Assembly (NCBI GenBank): GCA_948567375.1
Contig: OX419761.1
Span: forward strand, 27,256,243-27,320,242
Length of the DNA: 64,000 nucleotides
From: Lunularia cruciata
Lineage: Eukaryota; Streptophyta; Marchantiopsida; Lunulariales; Lunulariaceae
Direction of reading: 5' to 3'
Below the pieces are notes generated by a model. The model ran no database searches and was not told the origin of the DNA. It saw nothing but the letters and a program-made list of their open reading frames with translations. This document shows positions 32,169 to 42,433 of this stretch, in pieces; positions within the stretch are counted from its first letter, which is position 1, and the number at the start of each line of letters is the position of its first letter. The translations under genes were made by a program, and so were the position numbers.

Positions 32169-32616
32169 TAATCAGATTGCTTAACATTATCAACTCAACT
32201 CAACTCAGATCAATACTTGATCTGTCACTCTATAAACTACCAACAACTGGGCACTGATTACAGTCAAGCCACACCCACTCAAGCATAGAGAATCCAGGTG
32301 ACGCTCGCCGACCTCTGTCCACCATAGCCAAGAACTCGAAGGCTCAACATCAGAGAAGTGAGCTCTCTGGAGCTCACTTCGAAACTATACCCCTGGACTC
32401 GAGCTAGCCCTGAAACCCTAACGGTCCCGCTGACGGCACACTCGACGGTGCAAACGGTGCAAAGTGACGGTGGGCCCCACCGTGAAGTCAGTACCCCAAA
32501 CACAAAATCTAACCGTCGGAAAGTTGTCCCTGAGAAACAGCTAGAATAACTCTAACTACCATCACTAGAACTCCAGTGTCCGAGCATCTAGATGCGGAAC
32601 TACAAATGGCGTGACA
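32169..32616 (-). repeat. LTR segment B, right copy (5' LTR side)
   Basis: 448 bp matching 22810-23258 with about ten substitutions and one base fewer in a C run. It abuts the CCTG duplication on the right. No A segment accompanies it. Confidence 0.9.
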
Positions 32617-34336
32617 CCTGCGTTTCAAAGTGAGTTATGGTGAACAAGATATCAAGTGATAGATCAAAGCAAAGACTTTGTTTCAAGCTCAAGATTAGTT
32701 TGTGCACTAGAGCGAACGAAGTGTGGTGAAGAAAATTCTTTTTTTGGTGTATGCATTTGATGGTTTTTGAAGAAATTTGCTGTCAAGTCAAAGACTACTC
32801 AAGATCTTCAATCTACATCTGTTTTTGATCAAAGAAAGCTCAACAGGTCAGTTTCAAGGAGCTAGAGATTGAATTTGACAAATCTGATTTCAGATTTGGA
32901 ATCAGAGCAGGTGATTTACCACAGAGAAGCCCCTGGAGGCAAAATCTTGCAGTCTGGTTTTTGATGTGGTTTTGAGCTTTAGGTCATTTTTCGTGGGTGC
33001 GGTGACCGGACATCCATTCCTCTCAACATTTCACGACCTAGAAATTTATTTTTTGTACTTTTGGTCATACAATACAGTATATGCATACAATATGGTACTA
33101 GGAGTTCCATTTGACTGTGAAAAGATTCTCTATATAAAAGGAATAAACCAAAGAGCATCTTTTAGCCCTTTCTTGTCTTGTAGCGCTTGGAGGATTAGTC
33201 GAATAATTTTGAAAACTTTTCATGGTGCTATCATACAAGTTAACTTGCTAGAAAAAAAGACGGATCTAGCTTGTGATTTTTCCTTCTCTTCCCATTGCCA
33301 AGATTCCCTCAAGGGGTCAAAAAGGAGGAGAATCAAAGGTTTTTACCTCCTTAGGTTAAATAGTGAATAACCTTTTTACCATAAGTTGATTTCAATTATC
33401 ATTTACATATTTGAAATTGGGACTTTGGCGGCTATGCAAAAATGTAATCAAATCTGTGTTTCAACAACTTTCATCTTTTGGCCGATTTTGAGGTGAATTT
33501 TTGGAAGTAAGCACTTGTTTGTAGGAGAGTTGAAGATGGAGAACACCCGTTGGGCTCTAAACAAGTGAACAGGAGTGGGAAACTTCTCTTTGTGGGCATG
33601 TGATATCAAAGACAAGGTCATGGCTCATGGGAACAAGGCTGCATTTTCTTCTCAACTGCCTATTGGAATGAAGCAAGAGGAGTGGGAAGATTAGGAAGGA
33701 GAGGGTTTGCAGTTTCATCCGTTTGAATCTCTGTGATGAGATTAAGTTGGAAGTCCTCACAATGAATTCTTGTGATGAGATCTAGGATCACTTACAAAAG
33801 AGTTACTTGAACAAGTCATCTTCCAGTAGGATGCTTGCCAAGGCCCAAGTATGGTCTTGTATGATGTAGGAAGGAGGAGATCTTGCTTCACATGTGCGGC
33901 ATTGAACATCTTTGTCTTGTGAGAGCATAACTCTAGGAGATAGTCCAATGAAAGTCTTATTCCTATTTTTTCACTTTAGGTGGAACTTAAGTTTGCCAAT
34001 TTATAGTTTATTCCTCACTCTTAAAGGTTATTACTTTGACTTGCCTTTTTGGAAGTAACAAAGTTTGCCATGGCACTCATGAGTTTTTGAGCATAAACTC
34101 AGTACAAGGGGTATTGACACTTGCTCCGCTACTTTTGCATTACGTGAAACACTCATGAAGTTGCATGGGCTATTGTGGAGGTTTATTATAACAACCTTTT
34201 GCTTCCTATAGTTGTTTAGAGTTTTAGGGCTCAAACATCCATATCGCTTGTTGCGATATACTCTATCTAGTCCTTTGATGCTTCACTCCATCTCAACCAA
34301 GATATCATCCATTCTTCTCCTACTTCAATCCACTTA
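32617..34336 (+). mobile_element. Continuation of the interrupted Copia-like element and unassigned flank
   Basis: Starts with CCTG, the duplicate of 22699-22702, and continues as purine-rich leader with a second GGAATCAGAGCAGGTGATTT segment at about 32899. Open frames (134 codons at 32966-33370, others shorter) show no Copia gag or pol motifs, so coding remains are unrecognisable. The extent of the Copia-like element within this interval is unknown. Confidence 0.35.
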
Positions 34337-34914
34337 TGTAAAAGACCAAGATCAAGAAGAGAAATAGGAGAATGGAAGACCGGAGTGAGAGATCACATTG
34401 GGACACTTGAATGAGGGAAATTCTAAATGTTTAGCTTAAGCTTGGGCTTTGGTATTTATAGAATAACATACAAGGCTCTTGAGAAACTTTTCAAGAAGCT
34501 TCCTCAAAGTCGCTTTCTTAGAATGCATGCCAAGTTAACTTGGAAACTTCTCAAGAAGCTTCCTTCTAGAAGCCATATACTTGGCATGCAAGCTAAGCTA
34601 GCCTAGAAGCTTCCCAATTAACTTGACTTTCACTCTAAGCTTCCTAAGAAGGTTCTTTCTAGAAACCACCTACTTGGCATGCAAGCTAAGCTAGCAAGGA
34701 AGCTTCCCAAGCTAAGCTAGCAAGGAAGCTTCCTAAGCTTCTTCCTATGAGTCACCACTTTGCATGCATGTGACCCAATACTTGGAAGGCACCAAGAAGC
34801 TTCCTAGAAGCTTCTAGAAGCTTACAAATAGCCTAGAATATTCTAGGCCTATTTTTTACTTTGTTAGTCTTGACTAACTCATTGGTAAATTCCATATTGA
34901 TACAACACACATTT
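34337..34914 (-). repeat. Solo LTR of the AT-rich chromovirus family
   Basis: 578 bp beginning TGTAAAAGACCAAG and ending ATATTGATACA on the plus strand, matching the LTRs of copies 1-4 in minus orientation. It has a TATA box (TATTTATA at 34453-34460, read on the minus strand) and many AAGCTTC palindromes, including GAAGCTTCTAGAAGCTT near 34806. No internal region and no convincing target duplication. Confidence 0.75.
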
Positions 34915-35735
34915 GTTGATCTATTTCATAGTTCATATACATGACTTTTGCTTGGTCTTCTAATTTTAGGTCACTTAATCTTTCAAGTCTTGTTGGTTTG
35001 TGTTTGAGGACATTTGTGCTCTACTTTGCTACATGCTTTGCTTAGTGCTTATTTATTGCATGATTTATATCCATTTTCTATTGCTATCAATCAAAAAATA
35101 TTTATATTTTGTTCGTGCTTAGCCTTACTTTTGATCTATTAGATTCACTTCATCTCTTTTTTATGGATTTATTATTCATCTTGATTTGCACATATCATGT
35201 TTAATTTTCATCGGCTTCATATGCATTTAATGAGTTCTAGATCCCTCGTCCTTCAAACTGGTTTTGCTCTCATGTCCTAATATCTAACTAGTTGGCACAT
35301 TATGAATGCAATGGTACGGCTAGTGCTTAGCCACCATTTTTCTTTATTAAAAAAAATATTGTATCCTACTTTGTTATAAATCTTGAAGGTCTTGCCAGTC
35401 AACAATAGTGGTCTAGGTTTGGTAAGATGGTTTACGTATTACTTGCTAGATGCACAAATTGTTGTCAAGTAGGTTCATTATAGTGTGTGATTACTCAACC
35501 TATCGGCTCATTGCTTGTTAGGTCCGGGTTAGTTTTCTTGTTCATCACCATGTAGGATTGGTAAGTTTATGTACATACTATTTGTTTGTTGCAACAATAG
35601 TTGTCTAGTTGTCAAGTAAGCTGATTATAGTGTATGATGATTCAAATAGTTGTTTGTTTTGTGTTTGTTTCTTTTTCATTTCCTAAAAGTGACATGATGC
35701 TCCTCATACACTCCTAAGTTTTTTTTTTTCTTGTA
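34915..35735 (+). repeat. Repeat X, plus-strand copy, first part
   Basis: From about 35140 this matches the reverse complement of the window end (64000 downward): GATTCACTTCATCTC, TATGGATTTATTATTCAT, CATATGCATTTAATGAG, and TGTCCTAATATCTAAC versus TGTCTTAATATCCAAC. It is interrupted at 35736 by chromovirus copy 1 and resumes at 41205. It contains two diverged tandem copies of a roughly 150-bp block with GGTAAG and TCATTATAGTGT landmarks. No coding motif is seen. Confidence 0.6.
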
Positions 35736-36103
35736 TGTATAAAAGACCGAGACCAAGGAGAGAAATAAGAGAATGGAAGCTCATATTAAGACACTTGAAT
35801 GAGGGAAAACTCCAAATGCCTAGCATGAGCTTTGGCTCTTGTATTTACAAGAAGCATACAAGGCCCTTGAGAAGCTTCTCAAGAAGCTTCCTTGAGCCGC
35901 TTTCTTGGAGTGCAAGCCAAGTTAACTGGGAAGCTTCTCAAGAAGCTTCTTTCTAGAAGTTGCTTACTTGGCGTGCAAGCTAAGCTAGCCGAGAAGCTTC
36001 CCAAAAAGCTTCCTAGATATTTCTAGAATATTCTAGGCTAATTTGTCTTATTTGCTACTTTGTTAGCCCTACTAACTTTGTTGCTAAACTCCATATTGTT
36101 ACA
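35736..36103 (-). repeat. 3' LTR of chromovirus copy 1
   Basis: 368 bp from TGTATAAAAGACC to ATATTGTTACA, matching 40789-41204 but shorter through loss of one AAGCTTC-rich module. On the minus strand it follows GGTGTGGGAATA, a polypurine tract. Confidence 0.8.
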
Positions 36104-37480
36104 TATTCCCACACCGCTAGTTGGTGATGTCCTTGTTGCCAGTGAAGCTACAAACTCTTGGATGGCCAGTTGTGGATTCTTGAGATGAGAAAGAGGTACC
36201 CATGTGGCATCATGAAGGGGATACCCTTTCCAAAGGACCTTGTATTCGGTATGTTGTCAACGGCTTTGTTGAATATAGCAATGTGCAAGGATACGATCAA
36301 CTTTGTACTCCTCATGATCATTAATAAGGACAAGAGGAGGGGGAAGTTGGACTCAAGAGGAAAAAGAAGAGGGGTTAGGAACAAAGGATTTCAACTTGGA
36401 AATATGAAAGACAGGATGGATGCGCATATGACAAGACAAGGCAAGTCAATAAGTAATAGGAGAGACAATTTGGGTGTTGTCAAAGGGTCATATCCAATTA
36501 GGGGCAATTTTACAAACTTAGGTATCAAGTGGGAGAGGGAGGTTATTGGATGAGAGCATGAACTTATCACCAACTTGAAAGTTGAGATCAAGGCGATGGT
36601 GATTTTCATATTGTTTCTTCCAATTTTGAGCAACAAGGAGATGAGATTTGGCTTGTTGGAGGGATTGAGAGATGGTGGTCAAGAAGGTGGAAGTATGAGG
36701 GACATGAGACAGTGGAGGAGCAAGAAAGGAATCTAGAACAAGAGTGTCTTGGCCAAAATTGAGAAAGAAAGGAGAGAATTTGGTGCTTGCTTGTTTAGAA
36801 TTGTTGTATGCAAATTCCGCAACTGCAAGACATTCATCCCAATTGGTATGATCAATGTTGACAAAGGCACAAAGCATATCTTCCAAGGTGCGGTTTGCAT
36901 GTTTAATTTTTCCATCATTTTGAGGATGATAGGCTGTGGACAAAACAAGCTTGGTGCCAAGTATCTGAAAGAGTGCTTGCCAAAACTTTCCATTGAAGCA
37001 AGGATCACGGTTGGAGATGAGTACACACAACATCCCATGATGCTTGAATACACTGTCAAAGTAGAGTTGTGCCAAGGTTGGAGATCCACAGTATTAAATC
37101 CATTTGGCACCAATGATGCCAAATGGATTTTCTTACTAAAATTATCCACAAACACCACAATTGATGTGTGACCTTTCTTTGTCTTGGGCAAGGAGGTGAT
37201 GAGATCTAAGCTCACATGTTCCCAACAAGTAGCTGGAATGGGGAGTGGCTGAAGGATTCCACTCGGCTTTTGGTTATTGGTCTTCTTACATTGACAACTC
37301 TCACACAATTGGTCAAACTCCTGAACATCTCTTGTCATGTTGGGCCACCACCATTGGCATTAGAGGGTACCAAAGGTCTTGTCTACACCCATGTAACTAG
37401 CTATTGGTAAATCATGGGCTTCTTGAAGGCGCACAAGTCAAAGATCACCTTTGGCTGGAACATAGATCCGGTCCTCATGG
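36104..37480 (-). pseudogene. Copy 1 integrase and chromodomain relic
   Basis: Minus-strand pieces in order: FDQLCESCQC (zinc-binding Cys pair), LDLITSLPKT (first catalytic Asp), LISNRDPCFNGKFW (second Asp), and STAYHPQNDGKIKHANRTLE, where the catalytic Glu position of the usual GQxER word is Lys. A C-terminal chromodomain follows (EYKVLWKGYPLHDATW near 36180-36240). Frames are split by stops and shifts, so it is non-functional. Confidence 0.75.
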
Positions 37481-39090
37481 AATAGAAGGCTTTCCTTGAA
37501 GGAGAAGGTGTTGTACTTCTTGTCACATGCTATCAGACAACCATGTACCATTTGGAGAAGAGATCTTGTTGTAGAGCTGACCAAAACTTGTTATGGACCT
37601 TGGAGTCAATTGACACCGTCATAATTGCCGTCATGATGAGAGGAAGAGACTTCAAATTAGGTCATTGTGATAGAGCATCAAGGATGACATAAAACCAACC
37701 TGGTTTGTACTCAAGTTTGATGTCAAACAATTGGAGTTGCTCCCCTCAACGATGATGTCAACTCTTCATGTGTTCCAAGTGTAAGATATGCAATAATGGT
37801 TTATGATCAATTTGCATGATCACTTGTTTCTCCAAGAGATAATGCCTCCATACCTTGGTGGCATATACGATTGCAAGTTGTTCCCGATCTCAAGCAGAGT
37901 AATTTTCTTTCAGCTGTACTTAGTCAGCAAGAGATAAAGACAATGGGATGTGTAGTCTATTTGGGAATTCTTGTTGCAACACGGCTCCAATTGCAAAGTT
38001 AGAAGCATCAAAATCAACCACATAAGGTAGTTGAGGATCATATGGTTGAATCGGTCTGAGTACACTATATGTTTCAACTTCTAGAATGCTTCTTCAAGCT
38101 TGGTGGTCCACTAGAAGCTCAAGTTCTTCCCCAAGATGTCAGTCAACGGTGCAGCCACATGAGTACAATAGTGGATGAATCGTTGGTAAAAACAGGCCGA
38201 TCCATTGAATGCTCGTACTTTTGTAGCATCCTTTGGAGTAGGCCAAATCAATAATGGCCTTGATTTTCTCCTCTTCCATCTTGATCCACTCCAATGAGAT
38301 CTTGTGACCCAAGAAGGTAACCTCTTTCTGCCAAAAGGCACACTTTGACTTCTTGCAGTAAATTTCCATTGATGTAGTCGTCTTAGGACTTCTTGTACAT
38401 GATTCATGTGTTCTGCCTCTATCTTGCTATAGATTAAGGTATTGTCCAAGAACACAACCATATACCAATCCAATAGTCCATCCAACACCCAATGCATTTG
38501 ATCCATGAACACAATTGGAACATTAGTGAGCACAAAAGGTAGAACTCTCCACTTAAAATACCCATACCTTGTGCAAAAGGTAGTCTTTTGCACATCCTCC
38601 CTATCAATGGGGATTTTCCAATAGCCGCTGTGAAGATACAACTTGGAAAAGTATCATGCTCCACTCAATTCATCAAGCAAGTCATAGATCCAAGGCAAGG
38701 GATATGCATTCTTCATTGTTTGCTTATTGAGCCCACCATGCTTTCAATATAGAAGTGAAGTCCTCCATCCTTCTTTGTAACAAATAGTATCGGTGCTCTC
38801 CAAGGAGAGGTACTATGTCATATGAAGTCCTTCTCCAACAACTTGTAAGTGTTGTTTGCAACTCCTCCAACTCCTTTAGTGAGAGCTGATAGATTGGTCT
38901 ACTCACTGGAGTACTCCTTGGCAATAACTCAATCTTGAAGGGCATACCACAATTGGAGGGTAATCCCTTTGGTAGATCATCCAGAAACACATTTGCAAAC
39001 TCTTGAACTATCTGATCAACCATTGCTTGATGAGGCTCTTGGCCCTCCTCAGATTGTCCTTGTGCAATTGGCTTGATCCACACCGCCAAA
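37481..39090 (-). pseudogene. Copy 1 reverse transcriptase and RNase H relic
   Basis: Minus strand: FKIELLPRSTPVSRPIYQLS (RT start), SGYWKIPI and FCTRYGYFKWRVLPF, then the YxDD box region degenerate as MVVFLDNTLIY (second Asp changed to Asn). FNGSACFYQRFIHY marks the thumb-connection region, and RNase H words follow. Multiple stops and shifts. The catalytic motif change alone would inactivate it. Confidence 0.7.
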
Positions 39091-39290
39091 TCAGACTTAT
39101 CTTCCTCAAAGCTTGCTCTATGGTTGCTTCACTAACAAACTTCCCATCTAGGGACTAATCTTTCGTCAAAGCTTGCTCCATGGCTACTTTCTTGGTAAAT
39201 TTCCCATCTTGGGACTCATCTCCCTTCAAGGTTTGCTCTATTGTTACCTTCTTGACAAAATTCCCATCTTGGGACTGACTATTCTTAGGT
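39091..39290 (-). repeat. 60-bp coding repeats in copy 1 (about 3 units)
   Basis: Between protease and reverse transcriptase, three tandem 60-bp units encode a SQDGKFV...IEQAL-type 20-residue repeat. The same linker has about six units in copy 4, two in copy 3 and one in copy 2. Confidence 0.7.
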
Positions 39291-39339
39291 GTTTTACTCA
39301 AAGATGCCAGACAACCTAATCAGAATCTCTATCTTGGTG

Positions 39340-39640
39340 TTGAACTTGAATTTATTATCGGTTCCAATCAAATTGAACCTGATAACGTTCAAACCAAGGT
39401 AGTCCTAGAATGACATCATTATGTAGAGGTGCCACTACAAACCTCATACACTCCAAATACTCCTTCCCAATCTTGAAAGTAACAAGATGTGAGGTATAAA
39501 ATGATACACCCCCAATTAGATATTGTACCTTGCAAGTGAAGGAAACTTGCATAGGTCAAGCCTTCAATCCCATTGGAACTAATAAGCTCCAAGTAGGTGG
39601 CTCAAAATCTCCTATTGGGATTCCCCATTTCCTTGATCAT
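39340..39640 (-). pseudogene. Copy 1 protease relic
   Basis: The minus-strand words HLVTFKIGKEYLECMRFVVA and DVILGLPWFE match the retropepsin C-terminal half (ILGLPW flap and Gly-rich region) found in all four copies. The active-site part is broken. Confidence 0.65.
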
Positions 39641-40770
39641 TGCACTCCAAAAACTCCATCTGGGTAACTATTGAGGTTGCTCATTCTTTAGTGGACATTC
39701 AGCAATGCAATATCCAACTTGGCAACAATAAAAACAACCACCATTTTGTTGTTATCTTTCTCTATCCACTATACCGAGTGGTCTCCATTGGATAACATCA
39801 ATCTCCATTGGTATCGGTTCCTCCACCCGTGCATAGTGTATTGGTAGGCTTTGTGTAGGTTGAGGTTGAGACCAAGTTGTTGCAACCAAGGAAATCAAAG
39901 TGCTCAGCCAATTACATGGCTTCTTTCACGTTTTGTGGTTCCCACATGGTCATCTCCAATTTGGTTCATGACTTCAAACCCCTCACAAATTGATTTAGAA
40001 CTTCACCTTCTTGTATATTTGGAATCTACATGATGATGTTTTGCAATTGCGTGATGTAGCTCCTTATAGAGCCAATCTGCTTCAACTCTGCCAATTTATC
40101 TTATACGGCTCGGGTGGCATTTATAGTTTCAAATCAACCAAGTATTGTATCCTTGAATTCCATCCATGTTAAGATTGGTGCAACAATCTGTTGTTCAACT
40201 CGCTCGACTTGGAATCACCACCAAAGTTTTACCACACCATCCAATTAACTAGAAGCCAAGAGAATCTATTTTTGTTCATCTTGAAGATTGGTAGCTTTAA
40301 AGTAATGTTTGCAATCAAACACAAAATTCTACACTATGCTCAAAAGATTCTTGCCCTCAAACACCATGGGTTTTGGAAATCAGATTTGATCTTCTCTATC
40401 TCAAACTAGCGCTCTCTCTATGTGTTCTTGTCATTGTTGGGCTCGTTCATACAACAATCAAGTAAGGTGCTCGATTTGTTGTTTCATAGTAATGACAACA
40501 TTTGGTATTTCCGCCATGGCTACTACTCTATCCTACTACTCCCATTTTATCTAATTTATTAACATATAGATGAAGCACATCCACCGTTCTCCATAAGTTA
40601 CAACCAAAAGTATCAAGGGTTTTTCAGACAAGGCGATCATATGTATAAAATCTTGCCCAAAGCACAAGGTGATGAATTGTGTAAATTGATGCTTGGTTAG
40701 TATTTGGACACAAAAATCCCAATGGTTTGGCGGAAGTAGATTTGGTGGTCCATAAATTCCATCCATCCCA
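39641..40770 (-). pseudogene. Copy 1 gag relic
   Basis: The minus-strand start MDGIYGPPNLLPPNHWDF is shared with copies 2 and 4, just inside the primer site. The zinc knuckle near 39694-39740 reads CFYCCQVGYCIAEC, in which the His of the CCHC box is replaced. Stops throughout. Confidence 0.65.
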
Positions 40771-40777
40771 TTCCTGT

Positions 40778-40787
40778 TCTGATACCA
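40778..40787 (-). promoter_or_regulatory. Primer-binding site of copy 1
   Basis: The minus strand reads TGGTATCAGA one base inside the 5' LTR, matching initiator tRNA-Met. Confidence 0.75.
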
Positions 40788-40788
40788 A

Positions 40789-41204
40789 TGTAAAAGACCA
40801 AGATCAAGGAGAGAAATAGGAGAATGGAAGTTCACATTGGGACACTTGAATGAAGGAAATCTCCAAATGCCTAGCATGAGCTTTGGCTCTTGTATTTATA
40901 AGGAGTATACAAGGCCCTTGAGAAGCTTCTCAAGAAGCTTCCTTGAGCCGCTTTCTTGGAGTGCAAGCCAAGTTAATTGGGAAGCTTCTCAAGAAGCTTC
41001 CTTCTAGAAGTTGTTTACTTGATGTGCAAGTTAAGCTAGTTAGAAGCTTCCTTCTAGAAGTTATCTACTTGGGGTGAAAGCTAAGCTAGTTGGGAAGCTT
41101 CCCAAGAAGCTTCCTAGATACTTGTAGAATATTCTAGGCTAATTTGTCTTATTTGCTACTTTGTTAGTCCTACTAACTTTGCCGCTTAATTCTATATTGT
41201 TACA
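40789..41204 (-). repeat. 5' LTR of chromovirus copy 1
   Basis: 416 bp from TGTAAAAGACCAAG to ATATTGTTACA. It contains a TATA box (plus-strand TATTTATA, 40893-40900, read on the minus strand) and an AAGCTTC-palindrome array upstream of it in the transcriptional sense. Confidence 0.8.
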
Positions 41205-41990
41205 ATACCTTTCTCTTTCAAAAAATAGTTCTATCTATCATTGATCTCTTTAACCTCATGCCAAATAGCTCCATGTATTGTTGATTTAGAGCCTTTTGCT
41301 TAATTTCTCTATCTACTAGCTACCTTATGTGATCTTTGGCCCTTAGTCTAATTGATCCACTTACGGTTCACCTAAATTGATCTCAAGCCGTTTGCTTAAC
41401 TAAGCCATCTACTATTCATCTACTTATTGTTCACCTTAAGTGCTCATGAGCACTTTGCCTAATCGACCCATCTATTGTTCATCCACTTACTATTCAACTC
41501 AAGTGATTGCAATCCCTTTGCCTAATTGATCCATTTATTGTTCATCTCATAAGTTCTTTGGTCACCAAAATGATTCTTCTACCTCATCTACTCCATTTAC
41601 CCTTTAGCTTAGTAGTCCTTTGGTTACCAAATCAAGACTTTTGCCTAATTTTTTATTTACTTTTCACTTCAAGAGTTCTATGGTTAATGAAATGTCTCTT
41701 GCTACTATTACCTTGAACACCATCTTGGGTCACCCCTTGGCTAATCACACTCTTTAGTACACACACCTCTTTGTCACAAGTTGGATTAATGGTTACACCT
41801 CCTTGACACAAGATGGTTTAACAATTACACTTCTATTCCACTTCACACACCACTTCTTGGTTTCACTCTTACCTTGAGTTTCACTCCAATTCAAAGTTTT
41901 TTTAGCCTTCTACCCAACTCCCTTTCTATGATATTTATATGATTATTATATGTATTCTTAATTTCTACTAGTCAAGGGGTAGTTTGCTAT
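41205..41990 (+). repeat. Repeat X, plus-strand copy, second part
   Basis: Continues X after copy 1. It matches the reverse complement of 62654-63440: repeated words such as CCATCTATTGTTCATCCACTTA, CTTTGGTTACCAAATC, and CTTCTACCCAACTCCCTTT. It ends where copy 2 starts (41991). The text is dominated by an imperfect 50-60-bp periodic word (AATTGATCCATTTATTGTTC-type). Confidence 0.65.
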
Positions 41991-42411
41991 TGTAACAATA
42001 TGGATTTTACTGAAAAGTTAGTTGAGACTAAGTAAGTAGCAAGTAGGCCAAATTAGCCAAGAACTATAAGAATATTCTAGAAGCACCTAGGAAGCTACTT
42101 GGTACCTTCCAAGTATTGGGTAATGTGCATGCTAAGTGGCAACTTCTAGGATGAAGCTTCTTAGCTAGCTTAGCTTGCACGCTAAGTAGATGGTTTCTTG
42201 GGAAGCTTCCCAACTAGCTTAGCTTGCAAGCCAAATAGACGGTTTCTAAAAGGAAACTTCTTGAGAAGCTTCTCAAGAGCCTTGTATGTTCCTTATAAAT
42301 ACCAAAGCCCAAGCTCATGCTAGGCATTTAGAATTTCCCGCATTTAAGAGTCTCAATATGATCTTTCACTCCAATCTTCCATTCTCCTATTTCTCTCTTT
42401 GATCTATTACA
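41991..42411 (+). repeat. 5' LTR of chromovirus copy 2
   Basis: 421 bp, TGTAACAATATGG to TCTATTACA. Its TATA box TATAAATA lies at 42294-42301, downstream of several GAAGCTTC-type palindromes. Confidence 0.8.
42294..42301 (+). promoter_or_regulatory. LTR TATA box (copy 2)
   Basis: TATAAATA, in the same LTR position as boxes in copy 1 (40893-40900, minus), copy 3 (62261-62268, minus) and the solo LTR (34453-34460, minus). It marks the U3 promoter of the family. Confidence 0.6.
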
Positions 42412-42433
42412 TTGGTGTTAGAGTAAGAATGAG

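Larger units (their letters stand above)
22703..32616 (-). mobile_element. Ty3/gypsy retrotransposon encoding a cytosine-5 DNA methyltransferase
   Basis: A 9.9-kb minus-strand element bounded by TG...CA ends and flanked by the 4-bp direct repeat CCTG (22699-22702 and 32617-32620). Coding order is gag, protease, DNA methyltransferase, reverse transcriptase, RNase H, integrase, PHD finger. Four open stretches (30915-30526, 30525-28471, 28463-26649, 26540-23535) are separated only by TAG codons and one 1-nt shift, so it decayed recently. The shared 448/449-bp repeat B at its two ends differs at about ten positions plus one base of length (roughly 2 percent). The terminal repeats are arranged in a permuted order (see A, B and A' entries). 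It is markedly less AT-rich than the gypsy copies to its right. Confidence 0.9.
35736..41204 (-). mobile_element. Chromovirus (Ty3/gypsy) copy 1, decayed
   Basis: A complete structure on the minus strand: 5' LTR 40789-41204, primer site 40778-40787, gag, protease, a 20-residue repeat linker, reverse transcriptase, RNase H, integrase, chromodomain, polypurine tract at 36104-36118, and 3' LTR 35736-36103. Every coding domain has stops or shifts. It is inserted in repeat X, whose two halves flank it. The 5-bp flanks do not match clearly. Confidence 0.85.
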
